Shown here: positions 1 to 8,605 of the stretch, piece by piece
How the letters are laid out: each line of letters begins with the position of its first letter
How positions within the stretch are numbered: the stretch's first letter is position 1
From: Prorocentrum cordatum
Lineage: Eukaryota > Sar > Dinophyceae > Prorocentrales > Prorocentraceae
Length of the DNA: 41,000 bases
Assembly: GCA_963575745.1 (NCBI GenBank)
Contig: CAUYUJ010000670.1
Location: 80,001 to 121,000 of the forward strand
Reading direction: 5' to 3'
The notes under the pieces: generated by a model
Seen by the model: the letters and a program-made list of their open reading frames with translations, nothing else
Database searches by the model: none
Told to the model about the DNA's origin: nothing
Translations under genes and position numbers: made by a program

Positions 1-2
1 CT

Positions 3-467
3 TACCAGAGATGGTTCCGCGCCTTTGGCCCGTTGGGTCAGCGAATTGCTTCACTGTCTTTGCTCTATGACTCATCATACATTATAGGCATGCTATTTCT
101 TCTGTGCATTCCACTCGCGGCAATCGCTCCGTTCATCGCTGTGTTGGTGAATTTGTCAGTGAGTGTGACATCATTTTTCTGTGGGGATGGCTGTCATATC
201 GTTGTTGATGCTGCTGCAGCCTCATCCAGAAACCTTGACGACAAACGCAAGATTGATGACTTCATGAGAGACAGAGGCGGTTTCGAGAAGATCAACGGAG
301 TCGTCGAAAGGGCGTACAAGCATGCATTGGGTGTGGGAGCAGCGAGCGTAGAAAAGGCCTTCTTGTACTGCGTGGATGAGCTGACGTACATCGTGTGTTG
401 GCCTGTGCAGCGTATTCGGCTTGTCTTGCGGCGTTGTGTTTCGCACTGTTATGCAAGGCGTATGTAA
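3..467 (+). CDS. C-terminal part of an unidentified membrane protein (5' end outside window)
   Basis: The frame is open from the left edge (first full codon at 3) to TAA at 465-467, about 154 residues. A strongly hydrophobic stretch at residues ~27-52 (starting IIGMLFLLCIPLAAIAPF) would be one long or two short membrane segments. It follows an aromatic/basic start (YQRWFRAFGPLGQR). The rest is a soluble-looking region rich in charged residues and Cys, ending in a basic tail. Base composition is more even than in the GC-rich repeats that follow, and there is no repeat in the frame, so a genuine terminal exon is plausible. I weighed a multi-pass glycosyltransferase such as a 1,3-beta-glucan synthase tail, but no diagnostic motif is present. 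Function unknown. Confidence 0.45.
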   Translation, partial: YQRWFRAFGPLGQRIASLSLLYDSSYIIGMLFLLCIPLAAIAPFIAVLVNLSVSVTSFFCGDGCHIVVDAAAASSRNLDDKRKIDDFMRDRGGFEKINGVVERAYKHALGVGAASVEKAFLYCVDELTYIVCWPVQRIRLVLRRCVSHCYARRM

Positions 468-738
468 GGAGCATCGCTTGCCGCGCTCCCTCCTACCTCA
501 CCCGCAAAATGGTTCCTTCACTTACACGTTGACTCAGGTGTTTGAGCGTCTACGAAATTAGTCGTGTACCGCGCATCTTCCCCAGCGCGCTCGTGGCAGC
601 TGCGTAGCAACGCTTGAGCATGATACTTCCGTGGTGCACCTTCGTGATTGCAGAGCCTCTTGGGGAGCAGGGCGGAGGGTTCTGAGCCAGTTGGGCGCAT
701 CTTGGAAATTCTAGACGCTTCGCTTGACTTTGACTGAC
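468..738. other. Non-coding stretch, no feature seen
   Basis: Mixed sequence between the left-edge reading frame and the first repeat box. I see no domain, RNA gene or strong repeat. Frames here are short or are the ends of repeat-driven minus-strand frames. Confidence 0.4.
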
Positions 739-875
739 GACTCGCCGTGTGCGCTCTCGCCCGCGGCCGCGACCAAAAAAAGTAACCCCACCAGTTAGTA
801 GGCCCGCGCCCCGGACTTACGAGTCGCCGCTTGCGCTCTCGCCTGCGGCCGCGACCAAAAAAGTAACCCCACCAG
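739..875. repeat. Two-copy ~55-bp direct repeat (period 82 bp)
   Basis: Copies at 739-794 and 821-875 share GA[CG]TCGCCG, a GCGCTCTCGC core, GCGGCCGCGACC, an A-run and AGTAACCCCACCAG. The second copy continues into a box ending near 915 (ATGCCCAG, then CTGCC). A diverged version with the same order of motifs, including GCGATCAAAAAAGTAA and ATGCCCAGG, lies at about 32700-32790. The segment is therefore part of a dispersed repeat family. Confidence 0.7.
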
Positions 876-959
876 CTCATCCTTAAACAATGCCCAGAGG
901 AACTGCCTCGATCATGGAAGTGGGCAGCACACAGAGGAAGGGTCTCCCAGTGGAGGCCA

Positions 960-1672
960 CTTGGAGCGTCCTGGGGGTCTCTTGGCGGTCCCGGACGCCT
1001 CTTAGAGCGTCTTGGGTGCCTCGGAGAGCTTCTTGGAGCTTCTTGGTGGTCTCTTGGGAGCCTCTTGGAGGCCTCTTGGGCTCCTGTTGGGGCCTCCTGG
1101 GGCCTCTTGGGCGCCTCTTGGGACCCTCTTGAAGCGCTCTTGGGAGCCTTGGGAGCGCTCTTGGAGCCCTCTTGGGTCATTTTGGAGCCATCTTGAAGCC
1201 TCGGATGGCCATCGGAAGCGAAAAGGCGAGAAAGTCAAAAACAGTGATTGTCTGTAGGTTTTGGAAGGATTTTGGCCTCTTCGAGGCCTCCTGGGGGAGC
1301 TCTTTGGCCACTTGGAACCGTCTTAAGAGCGCGGTCTTGGGGCCTCTTGGAGCATCGTGGGAGCCATTTTGAGGCATCTTGGGATTTCTTGAGCCATCTT
1401 GGAGGTCATCTTGGGCTCTCCCAGGCGCTCTTGGAGTCATCTTAAGCAGGGCCCCCCCCCACCCAGGAGGCCAACATGTGGCCAAAACCTAATCAATGAT
1501 TTTGGCATTCTCGCCGAGGCCTCTTGGAGCGTCTTGAATGCCTCTGGGGGGCCTCTTGGGGGTCTCTTGGGAGCCTCTTGGGGCATCCTTCCTGGGGGCC
1601 TCTTGGGGCCTCCTGGCCACCTCTTCGGGCCCTCTTGGGGCACCCTTGGGAGCCTTGGGCGCGCTCTTGGGG
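960..1672 (+). repeat. Degenerate GGCCTCTTGG(G/A) microrepeat field
   Basis: Dozens of imperfect 9-12-bp units of the type GCCTCTTGG, GGGCGCCTCTTGG and GGGAGCCTCTTGG. Frames on both strands stay open and give Gly/Leu/Trp-rich (+) or Pro/Arg/Glu-rich (-) translations with no domain. I treat them as repeat by-products. Short non-repetitive boxes interrupt the field (1209-1260 and 1480-1520). The first resembles the conserved box of the ~400-bp units at 24684-25500. Confidence 0.75.
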
Positions 1673-1674
1673 TC

Positions 1675-1900
1675 GTCTCGGTAGAGATCGATCAAAGAAG
1701 GGGGGGTCTTAATTCGCGCTGCCCCCCCGAAAGGCCAAAATGGGGCCAGAGCCATAGCAAAACGAATGATTTGGGCTTCCTCGCCGAGGCCATTTTGGAT
1801 GCTCCGGCGACCCGCGGAGCGCCCCCTCCAGGTCCAGGGGAGGGGGCAGGGGAGGGGTCAAGACGCCCTCCCCGCCCGCAAGCCGTCTCGCTCACTCCCA
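1675..1900. repeat. Dispersed repeat box, copy 1 (GAGATCGATCAAA...)
   Basis: The motif order is GAGATCGATCAAA, an AAGGG-G run, a C-run, GCCAAAATGG, TCGCCGAGG, CTTGGA/TTTGGA-type text, CGCGG, CCAGGT and GGGGAGGGG. The same order occurs at about 33670-33870, where GAGATCGATCAAA reappears after GGCCATCTTGGAG. The similarity is patchy but collinear. Confidence 0.6.
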
Positions 1901-1929
1901 CCCGCCCTCCCAACACCGCCCTCCCAACA

Positions 1930-1943
1930 CATTTTGGCTCAAG
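1930..1943 (+). promoter_or_regulatory. Truncated dinoflagellate spliced-leader relic at the LINE-A 5' end
   Basis: CATTTTGGCTCAAG is identical to the last 14 nt of the 22-nt dinoflagellate SL (the family sequence is known; the match is read directly). The preceding bases do not match, so the first 8 nt are missing. It lies 241 bp before the LINE-A ORF1 ATG, and no splice donor follows it. The simplest reading is the end of a trans-spliced transcript copied into DNA with slight 5' truncation. Confidence 0.7.
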
Positions 1944-2183
1944 GCATCGATTCAGGCGAACCCAGGGGTTCCAGCGACCGTGGAGGATTCAGTTTCTCTC
2001 TCGCCTGAGCACTCCAACCAGATTCCCCAGTTTTGGAGAGAGAGACCTCACCGCGCGCGCGCACGGGATCAGAATAGGTAGATTTTGTGGTCATCCTGCT
2101 CTTAATCTGGTATTGGTATTGTATTCCGCTGTGTTTCTCTCGTCTGGAGTTTCTCTTGAACGTGACTTCTTTCATATTTGACG
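1944..2183 (+). other. LINE-A 5' untranslated region
   Basis: Runs from the SL relic to the ORF1 ATG. It contains pyrimidine-rich patches and a CG-alternating patch (near 2050-2060). There is no A-box/B-box pair I can recognise. In-frame stops occur in the ORF1 frame until just before the start. Confidence 0.5.
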
Positions 2184-3260
2184 ATGTTCGTGGACGACGA
2201 GGATCTGGATGCAAAACGTGCTCGCCTGGGCGCCGCGTCGGCGTCGTCAGGGCACAACGCAGCTTCTGGAGCTCTTCAGCCACCCGTACCAGTACAACCT
2301 GTACACCACGGCCACGAAGCAGTAAATACTGATGGCATGTCCGAGGGAGAGAAACGACTGTTGGCCGCATTGGGAGCTCAGACTAGGAATGCAATCTCAG
2401 ATTCCTTAGCCCCGTTGTCCGCCAAACTAGATTTTGTCCAGCTCAAAGCAGAAACAAAAGAGACGAACATCAAAAGGACTGGGGATAGATTTTTTACACT
2501 GGAAGCTTGTATCAATAACTTGGAGAATGGACGTACTGGAGGAGGCACTGGCTCTGCAACAGGAGAAGGCCCAGGGTCAACCGCAGCTTCAGATATTTCA
2601 GGAGTAGGTCCACCTATCCGTTTGCCCGTGGCGAAGAGAAAGACGATTTGTGTTGGAGGATACGCATACGGGGAAGGTGCCACTATTCAAGGTGAGCTGA
2701 TTGACGTTCTCAAATCAATTGGATACACTGTGGAGGGCGGGAACCTGAGTCGCCTATATGTGGCGGGCGCTTACACAGAGAGGTGCAAAATCGAGGTCCC
2801 TTCAAGTGAGCACATGAAGATATTCTTAAAACATACGAAAGGACAAAAATTACCAAGTGTGCATGCTGAGTCAAGCCGTCCAGATCATCCAGATAGACGG
2901 AACCACAAGAGTTTATGGCATTCTATTGATAAATATCCAGAGGAAATTGCATGTGTTGCCAGATGCCGATATGCACGCAAACTGGTCACAGAAGCACTCA
3001 GGTCGCTCGACAGGGACATCGCTATGGACAAGATCGAACTGGCAGTCGACTCCACAAAGGACACGGGAAGCGTGGTATTATTGCGGAAACATATTTCAAA
3101 GTTTGGCTCAGAGGCACCGTTGCGGTTATACATGCGTGCTTTCTCGACGTATATGTTAAAGGCTGCGCCGAATAGTCAAGCTGTCTTCGATGCTGCAGGT
3201 GTAAATTTAAAGTTGGAAGAACATTTGACCATGATAAATGATCCGCCGCGTGCATCCTGA
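2184..3260 (+). CDS. LINE-A ORF1 protein (coiled coil plus RRM-like domain)
   Basis: ATG at 2184, TGA at 3258-3260, 358 residues, intact. An earlier TTG at 2178 is in frame, but ATG 2184 (MFVDDEDLDAKRARLG) is the natural start. An acidic and then Ala/Pro/His-rich N-terminus leads to a helical, heptad-like stretch (residues ~52-120) and a Gly/Ser-rich linker. An RRM-like fold follows (residues ~152-222; KTICVGGYAYGEG as the RNP2-like strand). The C-terminal ~130 residues look like the helical C-terminal domain of LINE ORF1 proteins. In that family ORF1p binds its own RNA and forms the RNP for target-primed reverse transcription. ORF2 continues in the same frame straight after the TGA, with no other stop. 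The assignment rests on architecture and position, not on a database hit. Confidence 0.7.
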   Translation: MFVDDEDLDAKRARLGAASASSGHNAASGALQPPVPVQPVHHGHEAVNTDGMSEGEKRLLAALGAQTRNAISDSLAPLSAKLDFVQLKAETKETNIKRTGDRFFTLEACINNLENGRTGGGTGSATGEGPGSTAASDISGVGPPIRLPVAKRKTICVGGYAYGEGATIQGELIDVLKSIGYTVEGGNLSRLYVAGAYTERCKIEVPSSEHMKIFLKHTKGQKLPSVHAESSRPDHPDRRNHKSLWHSIDKYPEEIACVARCRYARKLVTEALRSLDRDIAMDKIELAVDSTKDTGSVVLLRKHISKFGSEAPLRLYMRAFSTYMLKAAPNSQAVFDAAGVNLKLEEHLTMINDPPRAS

Positions 3261-4202
3261 CAGACACGGTCAGTGGGCATCAGGCCCGCTCGCAATAGAT
3301 TCGATTCCAGAGCAGACTTGGTGATTGTGGGTTGGAACGCTCGGGGAGTTCCGAGTCGCCAGGCCGCGAAGTGTTTCGAGATGCTCGAGGAAGAATTCAG
3401 ATGGAACATCCTGTGCCTGCAAGAGTACACCAATGTACAACGTGATGCCGCTGCTGAGATTTCAGGCTGCAATTTTCTGCGGCCCTCCTACACGGGGGCT
3501 CACACGGAGGACTGCGATCGTAATCCACCGTGATTGCAGGGCCTGTGTCAGTACTCTCCCAGTCTTTTCTGATGCAGCTCTTGCGATTTCTTTTCTCTCC
3601 TCTGTCCTCGGCCCCCTCTGGCTGATCAGCAGCCACCTCGAGCCTTCTGATTCTAGAGCGCGCTACTTCAGTGATGTAGATCAGTTGCAGTCTTTGATTG
3701 ACCAGGCACCCAGGGGTCACACGGCGTTGGTTTTTCATGACTCGAACGATCCCCTAGGGTTCAAAGGTCATATCCAGGCACGTTGGGCCCTACGGCTCTG
3801 GCGACGCGGGGTGGAAAGGACACCTCGCGCGCGAAATCTTGTTTGCGAATGATTTGACTGCGGCGAACACGCCGGAGCAAGGTGGCGCGTGCTAGGCAAC
3901 CTGCTTCTACAATCATACGGTGGAGCCGCGCCAGATAGATCATGTCTTTGCGCCTTGCAGTCTGCCGCAATCAGCCTATTCAGTCAGCACTAGAAACACT
4001 AGTGCGTCTAAAAGTGATCAATTACAGTTTTTGTTTCGGGCTTTCGGAACCCCGAGACCGCAGTTTGCGTTTGCGCCCGTGGTCCAGTCGCAGTTCACGT
4101 CGAAACCTTTGGCGTGGATTCAAACGTGCTTCGCGATGAGTAGGCAGTGCGACGAGGCACTGGGATTAGATGTCCCGAGCCCCATGCGCGGCGCCGAGTT
4201 TC
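3261..4202 (+). pseudogene. LINE-A ORF2: endonuclease (EEP/APE-like) domain, frameshifted
   Basis: Apurinic-type endonucleases nick the target DNA. The N-terminal strand VIVGWNARGV (Asn at 3336-3338) and the LCLQE motif (Glu at 3423-3425) are in the frame of ORF1. The sequence then shifts: SSHLEPSDS and HDSND (Asp 3739-3741, Asn 3745-3747) are in frame 1, and GSGDAGWKG and RQIDHVF are in frame 2. A TAG interrupts frame 2 near 3893-3895. The final catalytic SDH motif reads SDQ (CAA at 4019-4021), so the general-base His is lost. There are at least two frameshifts, one nonsense codon and one catalytic substitution. The order of the motifs leaves little doubt about the family. Confidence 0.75.
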
Positions 4203-4760
4203 AGATTGTTCTCTGACGGCCAATTCAAAGCGAGGAAGGGTAGAGCCACACAGTGTGGGTGGGGGTTCGTAGCCTAATCCACCCCCCTCATGCTCAGTCT
4301 ACGTGCGAGAAGATTTGCTTTCAGGCATGCGGTGCAGTGGTTCTGGACATCACAAATCCCAGGTACCTTGGTGCAATACGGCTAACCAACAACACGGCTG
4401 AACTGGCAGGTGCAATAGAGCTGTGCTTGTGGTTGCTTGCGCAGGCTCAGGGCGGTGTCCAATCTACTATCCCTCTCGGCGCATGTATCGAGGTTCTCTT
4501 TGACTCCACTTATGTTCTCGGTCTCATCGATTCTAAATTCACTCCTAAGCATGACGCCTTGATGTCTGAAGTGTTATCTTTGCTTTGGGAGCAGGTGAAG
4601 CGGTTGTTTGAGGTTCGGGCCGTGCGGGTTAAAGGGCACCAGGGGACCGAAGGCAACGAGATCGCTGACAGTCTCGCCAAAATCGGAGGTGCGCCCAGCG
4701 CCAGGAGTAGACACATGTGGCGCGTGAAACGCCTTTACCTTCTCTGGAGCGACATTATCT
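4203..4760 (+). pseudogene. LINE-A ORF2: RNase H domain located before the RT
   Basis: RNase HI-type domain (degrades RNA in RNA-DNA hybrids). The first strand FSDGQFK, with Asp at 4215-4217 followed by GWGFVA, is in frame 0. After a frameshift, frame 2 gives TNNTAELAGAIEL (Glu 4400-4402), VLFDSTYVLG (Asp 4502-4504) and KGHQGTEGNEIADSLAK (His 4637-4639, Asp 4667-4669). All four carboxylates and the C-terminal His are therefore readable. The domain sits between the endonuclease and the RT fingers. In LINEs that carry RNase H, it normally follows the RT. A residual spacer with no recognised fold runs from ~4760 to ~5080. Confidence 0.8.
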
Positions 4761-5079
4761 CTACTCTCCCCTCTCGTCTACATGTTCGTGATATGCCGCA
4801 GGAGGAATGCTTTTTCCTTGCCGGTGTGGGCCCCGACAGTTACCGCGAGGTACGATCGGCTTGCGCTCTGTTCGATGCTGCGCCTGCGGATTACCTGCCA
4901 CGACAGCGGAAGCACGCTGCGACGCGTTGGGTGGATCCCGACACCTGCGAAGAAACCAACGGGGCCATGGTGTTGAGGAGGAGGGATGGGATGGGAAATG
5001 GGCTGCCGACGTTTCTTTTTTCTTTGCGAAGGTGGTTGCGGCGACGGCGGTGGGATGCGGGAAGTCTAAGAAGACGACG

Positions 5080-6640
5080 ACGACCAAATTACCAGAAAAT
5101 CATCCACAGGTTCAGTTGGTCAGAGAACTTCAACCCACGCGGGGCATGGAAGCGGACCCAGTGCTTAGACACCAAGTAGGGCGCGCCTTGGTCTCAGAGC
5201 GACATGCTCTTGCGAAACAGCAAGCGGATCTCCGCTTGGCGGCTGCGTCTGTGAAGACGGGGTCGATCATGGAGGGAGGGGTGATGATGCAGGTGAAGGC
5301 GCTCGAGGGGGAGGAGGGTCGACTTACGGCGGATCACGACGAAATGCGACGGATGGTACATGTATTCTATACTACTCAATTCACCGACCCAGAACACAAA
5401 CCAATGCCAGAGTGGATTCATCAGCGGTGGACGCGGGTGGATTTCGCGAGTCTACCGCCTGTGAACGCCCATCTTTTTCGAGCGCAGCTGCAGCGCATGA
5501 GAGACGGGAAGACTTGCTCGAAGGATGATATGCTGGTTGCAGAGATGCTACAGACTTTGAGCGACGAGGCATTAAGTATATTAGCGGAACTATACGTATT
5601 GCGCATTTTGAACCATCAGACTGAGGAAGTGGAGCCTTTGTGGGACCGACACCAGGTTATTCTTCTCCAAAAATTCTTCGGGGCTGAAAGAGCGAAGGAT
5701 TTCAGACCGATTGCGATCCTCTCGGTGTCACTGAAGCTTTACTCCATGGTTTGGGGCGTTTTGTCGGGACTAGCGGACCAGACGTTAACGGAATATCAGT
5801 TTGCCAATAGGAAACGGTATCAGGTACATGACATTGTAGCGAGTGCACGCCTGCTCGTGGAACGAGCAAATGAGTTTGCCGAGCCGCTGTGCTTGGGGGG
5901 TGGGAGACCTCCACGAAGCTTTCGATATGGTGGACCACGCGGCATGGATTGCCATGCATGAGGTGCGGAACGTTCCGCGCATTGCGACGGCCGCGAGAGT
6001 GCGTGAAGCGAGGGGAGGGGTGTCCAGCATTTGCATGACAGGACTGGATCCCACGGACGGAATTGGGCGAACCAGGTCTATGCCCCAGGGGGGCCCTGAG
6101 GCTCCGAGGGAATTCACGTGCTATCTTGACGTGGCGGTGGAAATATTCGTGGGGATATGCAAGAAAAACCAATGGGGGCATCCTCTGGAGGCGGCGGATA
6201 TTGCGTGTCCTGGGCGGGAGAGCATGAGGGAAGGGGCCAAGAAGAGGAGGATTCTGCGAGACCTAAAAAGACTGCCAATCATAGTATTTGTGGACAATTA
6301 CTTCTTATACGCCACAAGCTCACGGATGCTGACTCAGATGTTTGAATCTTGGCACGAAGTATTTAGGAGTTTGAAGTGCGTTGTGCATGTGAAGGACTGT
6401 TATTTGATGACAACAGCGGCGGACGATTCTGCTGGCATAGTCTTGGGGAGTTTTCGGGCACCCAGGATATCTCGGAATGAGGGCTTTAGATGTTTGGGAG
6501 CGTGGATCACTATGGGCCATGACGCGACGAAATGTGTACAACGCATGTTGTCTAGAGGGTGGGCGGTCTTCACGCGCCACCGAGCTGTTTTGTGTGCCAG
6601 GCAGGGGAGGCTGGCACGACGTCTGCAACTGCTGGAGAGT
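5080..6640 (+). pseudogene. LINE-A ORF2: reverse transcriptase domain, frameshifted
   Basis: RT of the non-LTR type. Frame 1 carries a helical linker and the fingers: KTCSKDDMLVAEML, then VILLQKFFGAERAKDFRPIA and LYSMVWG, to about 5890. The frame then moves to frame 2, with motif A DLHEAFDMVDH (Asp 5906-5908 and 5924-5926), motif B RSMPQGGP (~6077-6097) and motif C FVDNYFLYA (Asp 6293-6295). The second catalytic Asp of motif C reads Asn (6296-6298); this is either a lesion or a lineage feature. The thumb continues in frame 2 as far as ~6640. No RT-wide intact frame exists. Confidence 0.85.
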
Positions 6641-7151
6641 TTTGCGAAACAACGCGGCGTTCTTTTGTGCAGGCAGCCTGTTGTATACTAGGCGACAGCT
6701 CAGACAGTTCAAAGTCATGCACTGCCGTATGATTAGACAGATCTTGGGGCTTCGGAAAGCCCCCGAAGAAACGGTTCCCGACTTCCAGAGAAGGGTGAAC
6801 AGGAAAATCCAAGATACCATTAATCGGCACGAAGTGGTGACTTGGGACAGATTCGCTCTCTTTCAGACTCACACATGGGCAGGACATGCTGCCAGAATGC
6901 GCAGGTACGGCCCGACACGTGCGTTGCCGCAGGCCCTGGCCTACAAGGATAGGTCCTACCTCGACCGCATTGTGCGTGCGACAGGTAACCAAGGGCATGG
7001 ACGGAAGATCCACGCTTGGAGATGGGAAGACCCGTTCTTTTTGTATTATGGGTTAATTTTGAGGGAGGTTTGTGATGATCAGGAGAGGTGGAACGATACG
7101 GCGGGTGAGTGGGTGGGGTGGAGGTTACATGCGGGGTGCCAGGCAGCCTAA
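6640..7151 (+). pseudogene. LINE-A ORF2: C-terminal region after the RT
   Basis: After another frameshift near 6640 the conserved-looking text continues in frame 0: CAGSLLYTRRQLRQFKV, RMIRQILGLRK and TWAGHAARMRRYGPTRAL, then a Trp-rich end to TAA at 7149-7151. The pattern (basic helices, then HTWAGHAARM-type text) is common after the RT of LINEs of this sort. I see no zinc-knuckle Cys/His set. This stretch has no internal stop from the frameshift to the terminator. Confidence 0.65.
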
Positions 7152-7437
7152 AAGACAGAGGATTGCGGAAGGAAAATGGATACATCAGGCGTTCGAGCAG
7201 TGCGACTTTCTTTGTTCCCTCCCCCCTGACGGCTACGAGTAGACTGTCCTGCTTTGTTTCCCCTTTGTGTGGCTCCCCTTACTTAATTTTCTTGTAGGCC
7301 CAGGCCCAAAGGCACCGAACTCCGAGAGGCTGTGTCTATCCCTATCTATATCCCAACGCATACTTATCACCCGAGCCTGGCCCGAGCCGCAGCATATTCA
7401 GCAGTCGTCTTTGGATGGGCAGCTACTGGGGGGGAAT
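7152..7437 (+). other. LINE-A 3' untranslated region / flank
   Basis: No reading frame of note. Pyrimidine-rich patches occur around 7206-7230. No A-tract or clear duplication marks the end of the element, so the boundary with flanking DNA lies somewhere in this stretch. Confidence 0.35.
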
Positions 7438-7545
7438 CCGCCGCCGCCGCCCGCCGCCGCCGCCGCCGCCCGACGCCGCCGCCGCCGCTGTCCGCCGCCG
7501 CCGCCGCCGCGCCGCCCGCCGCCGCCGTCAGCCACCGCCGCCGCC

Positions 7546-7579
<34 letters not shown>

Positions 7580-7781
7580 CGCCGCCGCTGCCGGATCGCC
7601 GCCGCCGCAGCCGCTGCCGCCGCAGCCGCTGCCGCCGCTGCCGCGACCGCCGCCGCCACCGCCCGCCCGCCGCCGCCGCCGCCGCCGCCCCCGCCGCCGC
7701 CGCCGCCACTGCCGCCGCCACCGCCGCAGCCGCCGCAGCCGCTGCCCCTGCCGCAGCCGCCGCAGCCGCCCCCGCCGCCAA
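7438..7781. repeat. GCC/CCG trinucleotide microsatellite (~340 bp, imperfect)
   Basis: Long imperfect runs of CCG/GCC with sporadic CAG, CTG, GAC and TCG interruptions. It is open in all six frames (poly-Pro, poly-Ala, poly-Arg, poly-Gly), which explains the long apparent proteins across it. None is supported as a gene. Confidence 0.95.
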
Positions 7782-7790
7782 GTGTACTTT

Positions 7791-7910
7791 GTATTGTTTT
7801 TGACAGGGATGGTGGGGGGAGGCCGCATCGGGTTCGCTGCGCATGCTCCGAATTTTGGGAGGCAGATTGTGTGTTCGTATTGTTTTTTACCGGGGATGGT
7901 GAGGGGGGCC
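7791..7910. repeat. Two-copy direct repeat, period 86 bp
   Basis: GTATTGTTTTT-AC-GGGATGGTG followed by a G-run occurs at 7791 and again at 7877. The text between the copies is unique. The flanking 7911-8455 holds no recognised gene. Confidence 0.6.
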
Positions 7911-8455
7911 CTCATTGTCCCTGGTTGGCTCCCAGTGGCCTGGGGGAGAGAAGGTGTACATTGAACAGTGATAAACCCTTCCCCGAAGCGGAAGAAGGGG
8001 ATGGAAGAGGAGATACCCTGAACCACCTACGCCTTAAAGAGCTAGTGGGATTCCTCGGGGTGTGTGCTGTGGCTGGTGGTTGCATCCTGGGAGGTCGTTG
8101 GGGTCTTCTTGAGATAGTTTCAGTGCCGTCTTGAGCCGACGCTGGGCTGCTCGAGCGCCGTCTCGGGGTGTGAGTCGTCTCGGGGTCCTGTCCCTTCCGT
8201 CGGTCTGAGCGGCGCTGTCCGCAGGCCACCGTGAGCCCCTCCAGAGTCCTGTGCCCGCCCCTGCTATGTCCTGCGGTGCGGTCCGCGCAGCCGAGCGGGC
8301 GCCTTGTCGGGAGCACGCCGTGGGCCTCTTTGGCAGCTTTGCGAGGCCGCCAGGCCCCGCCTGGGCAGTCCATGGAGCCCTCGGGGTCGGAGCGCTCGCA
8401 AACCCTTCGCCCCAAGTCGAACAAACGAGAGCTGCGTGAACATGAGCTGCATCTC
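7911..8455. other. Non-coding, no gene recognised
   Basis: GC-rich unique-looking sequence leading to the hairpin at 8456. Frames exist on both strands but are Arg/Pro/Ser-rich and lack any motif. Confidence 0.4.
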
Positions 8456-8578
8456 CGCGGATGTCTTGGGTCGTCGCTGGACCGCCTCCTCACACCCTTT
8501 TGGCGTGCTGAGCGCGGTTGAGCGGCGTTGTGGAAGCGGTGTGAGGAGGCGGTCCAGCGACGACCCTAGAAAGCCGCG
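8456..8578. repeat. Long hairpin: 41-bp inverted repeat with 41-nt loop
   Basis: Arms 8456-8496 and 8538-8578. The inner 29 bp (8468-8496 against 8538-8566) are perfectly complementary; the outer 12 positions have three mismatches. Transcribed, this would be a very stable stem. A related sequence at 10446-10569 shares the left-arm core (TCGTCGCTGGACC) and the right flank (GCGGACCT-AGACATTC) but not the perfect second arm. Confidence 0.9.
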
Positions 8579-8605
8579 CGGACCTCAGACATTCTGTGTT
8601 CATGC
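8471..8605. repeat. Dispersed repeat copy 1 (pairs with 10446-10569)
   Basis: TCGTCGCTGGACC at 8471-8483 and GCGGACCTCAGACATTC at 8578-8594 recur in the same order and nearly the same spacing at 10446-10458 and 10542-10558. The middle is diverged. Confidence 0.6.

Larger units (their letters stand above)
1930..7437 (+). mobile_element. LINE-A: non-LTR retrotransposon, degraded, with SL relic
   Basis: Order of parts: SL relic (1930-1943), 5' UTR to 2183, ORF1 (2184-3260), then an ORF2 with apurinic-type endonuclease, RNase H, RT and a C-terminal region ending at 7151, followed by an untranslated 3' segment up to the GCC microsatellite at 7438. The 3' limit is uncertain: I found no poly-A tail and no target-site duplication matching the left flank. 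ORF2 runs through all three + frames, with frameshifts near 3500, 3780, 4210, 5890 and 6640 and a nonsense codon near 3893, so this copy is inactive. RNase H lies before RT, unlike the usual EN-RT-RNH order. Confidence 0.85.

Noticed and set aside
7267-8134. Pro-, Ala-, Arg- and Gly-rich proteins across the GCC microsatellite
   Set aside because: Open in all six frames, caused by the triplet repeat.
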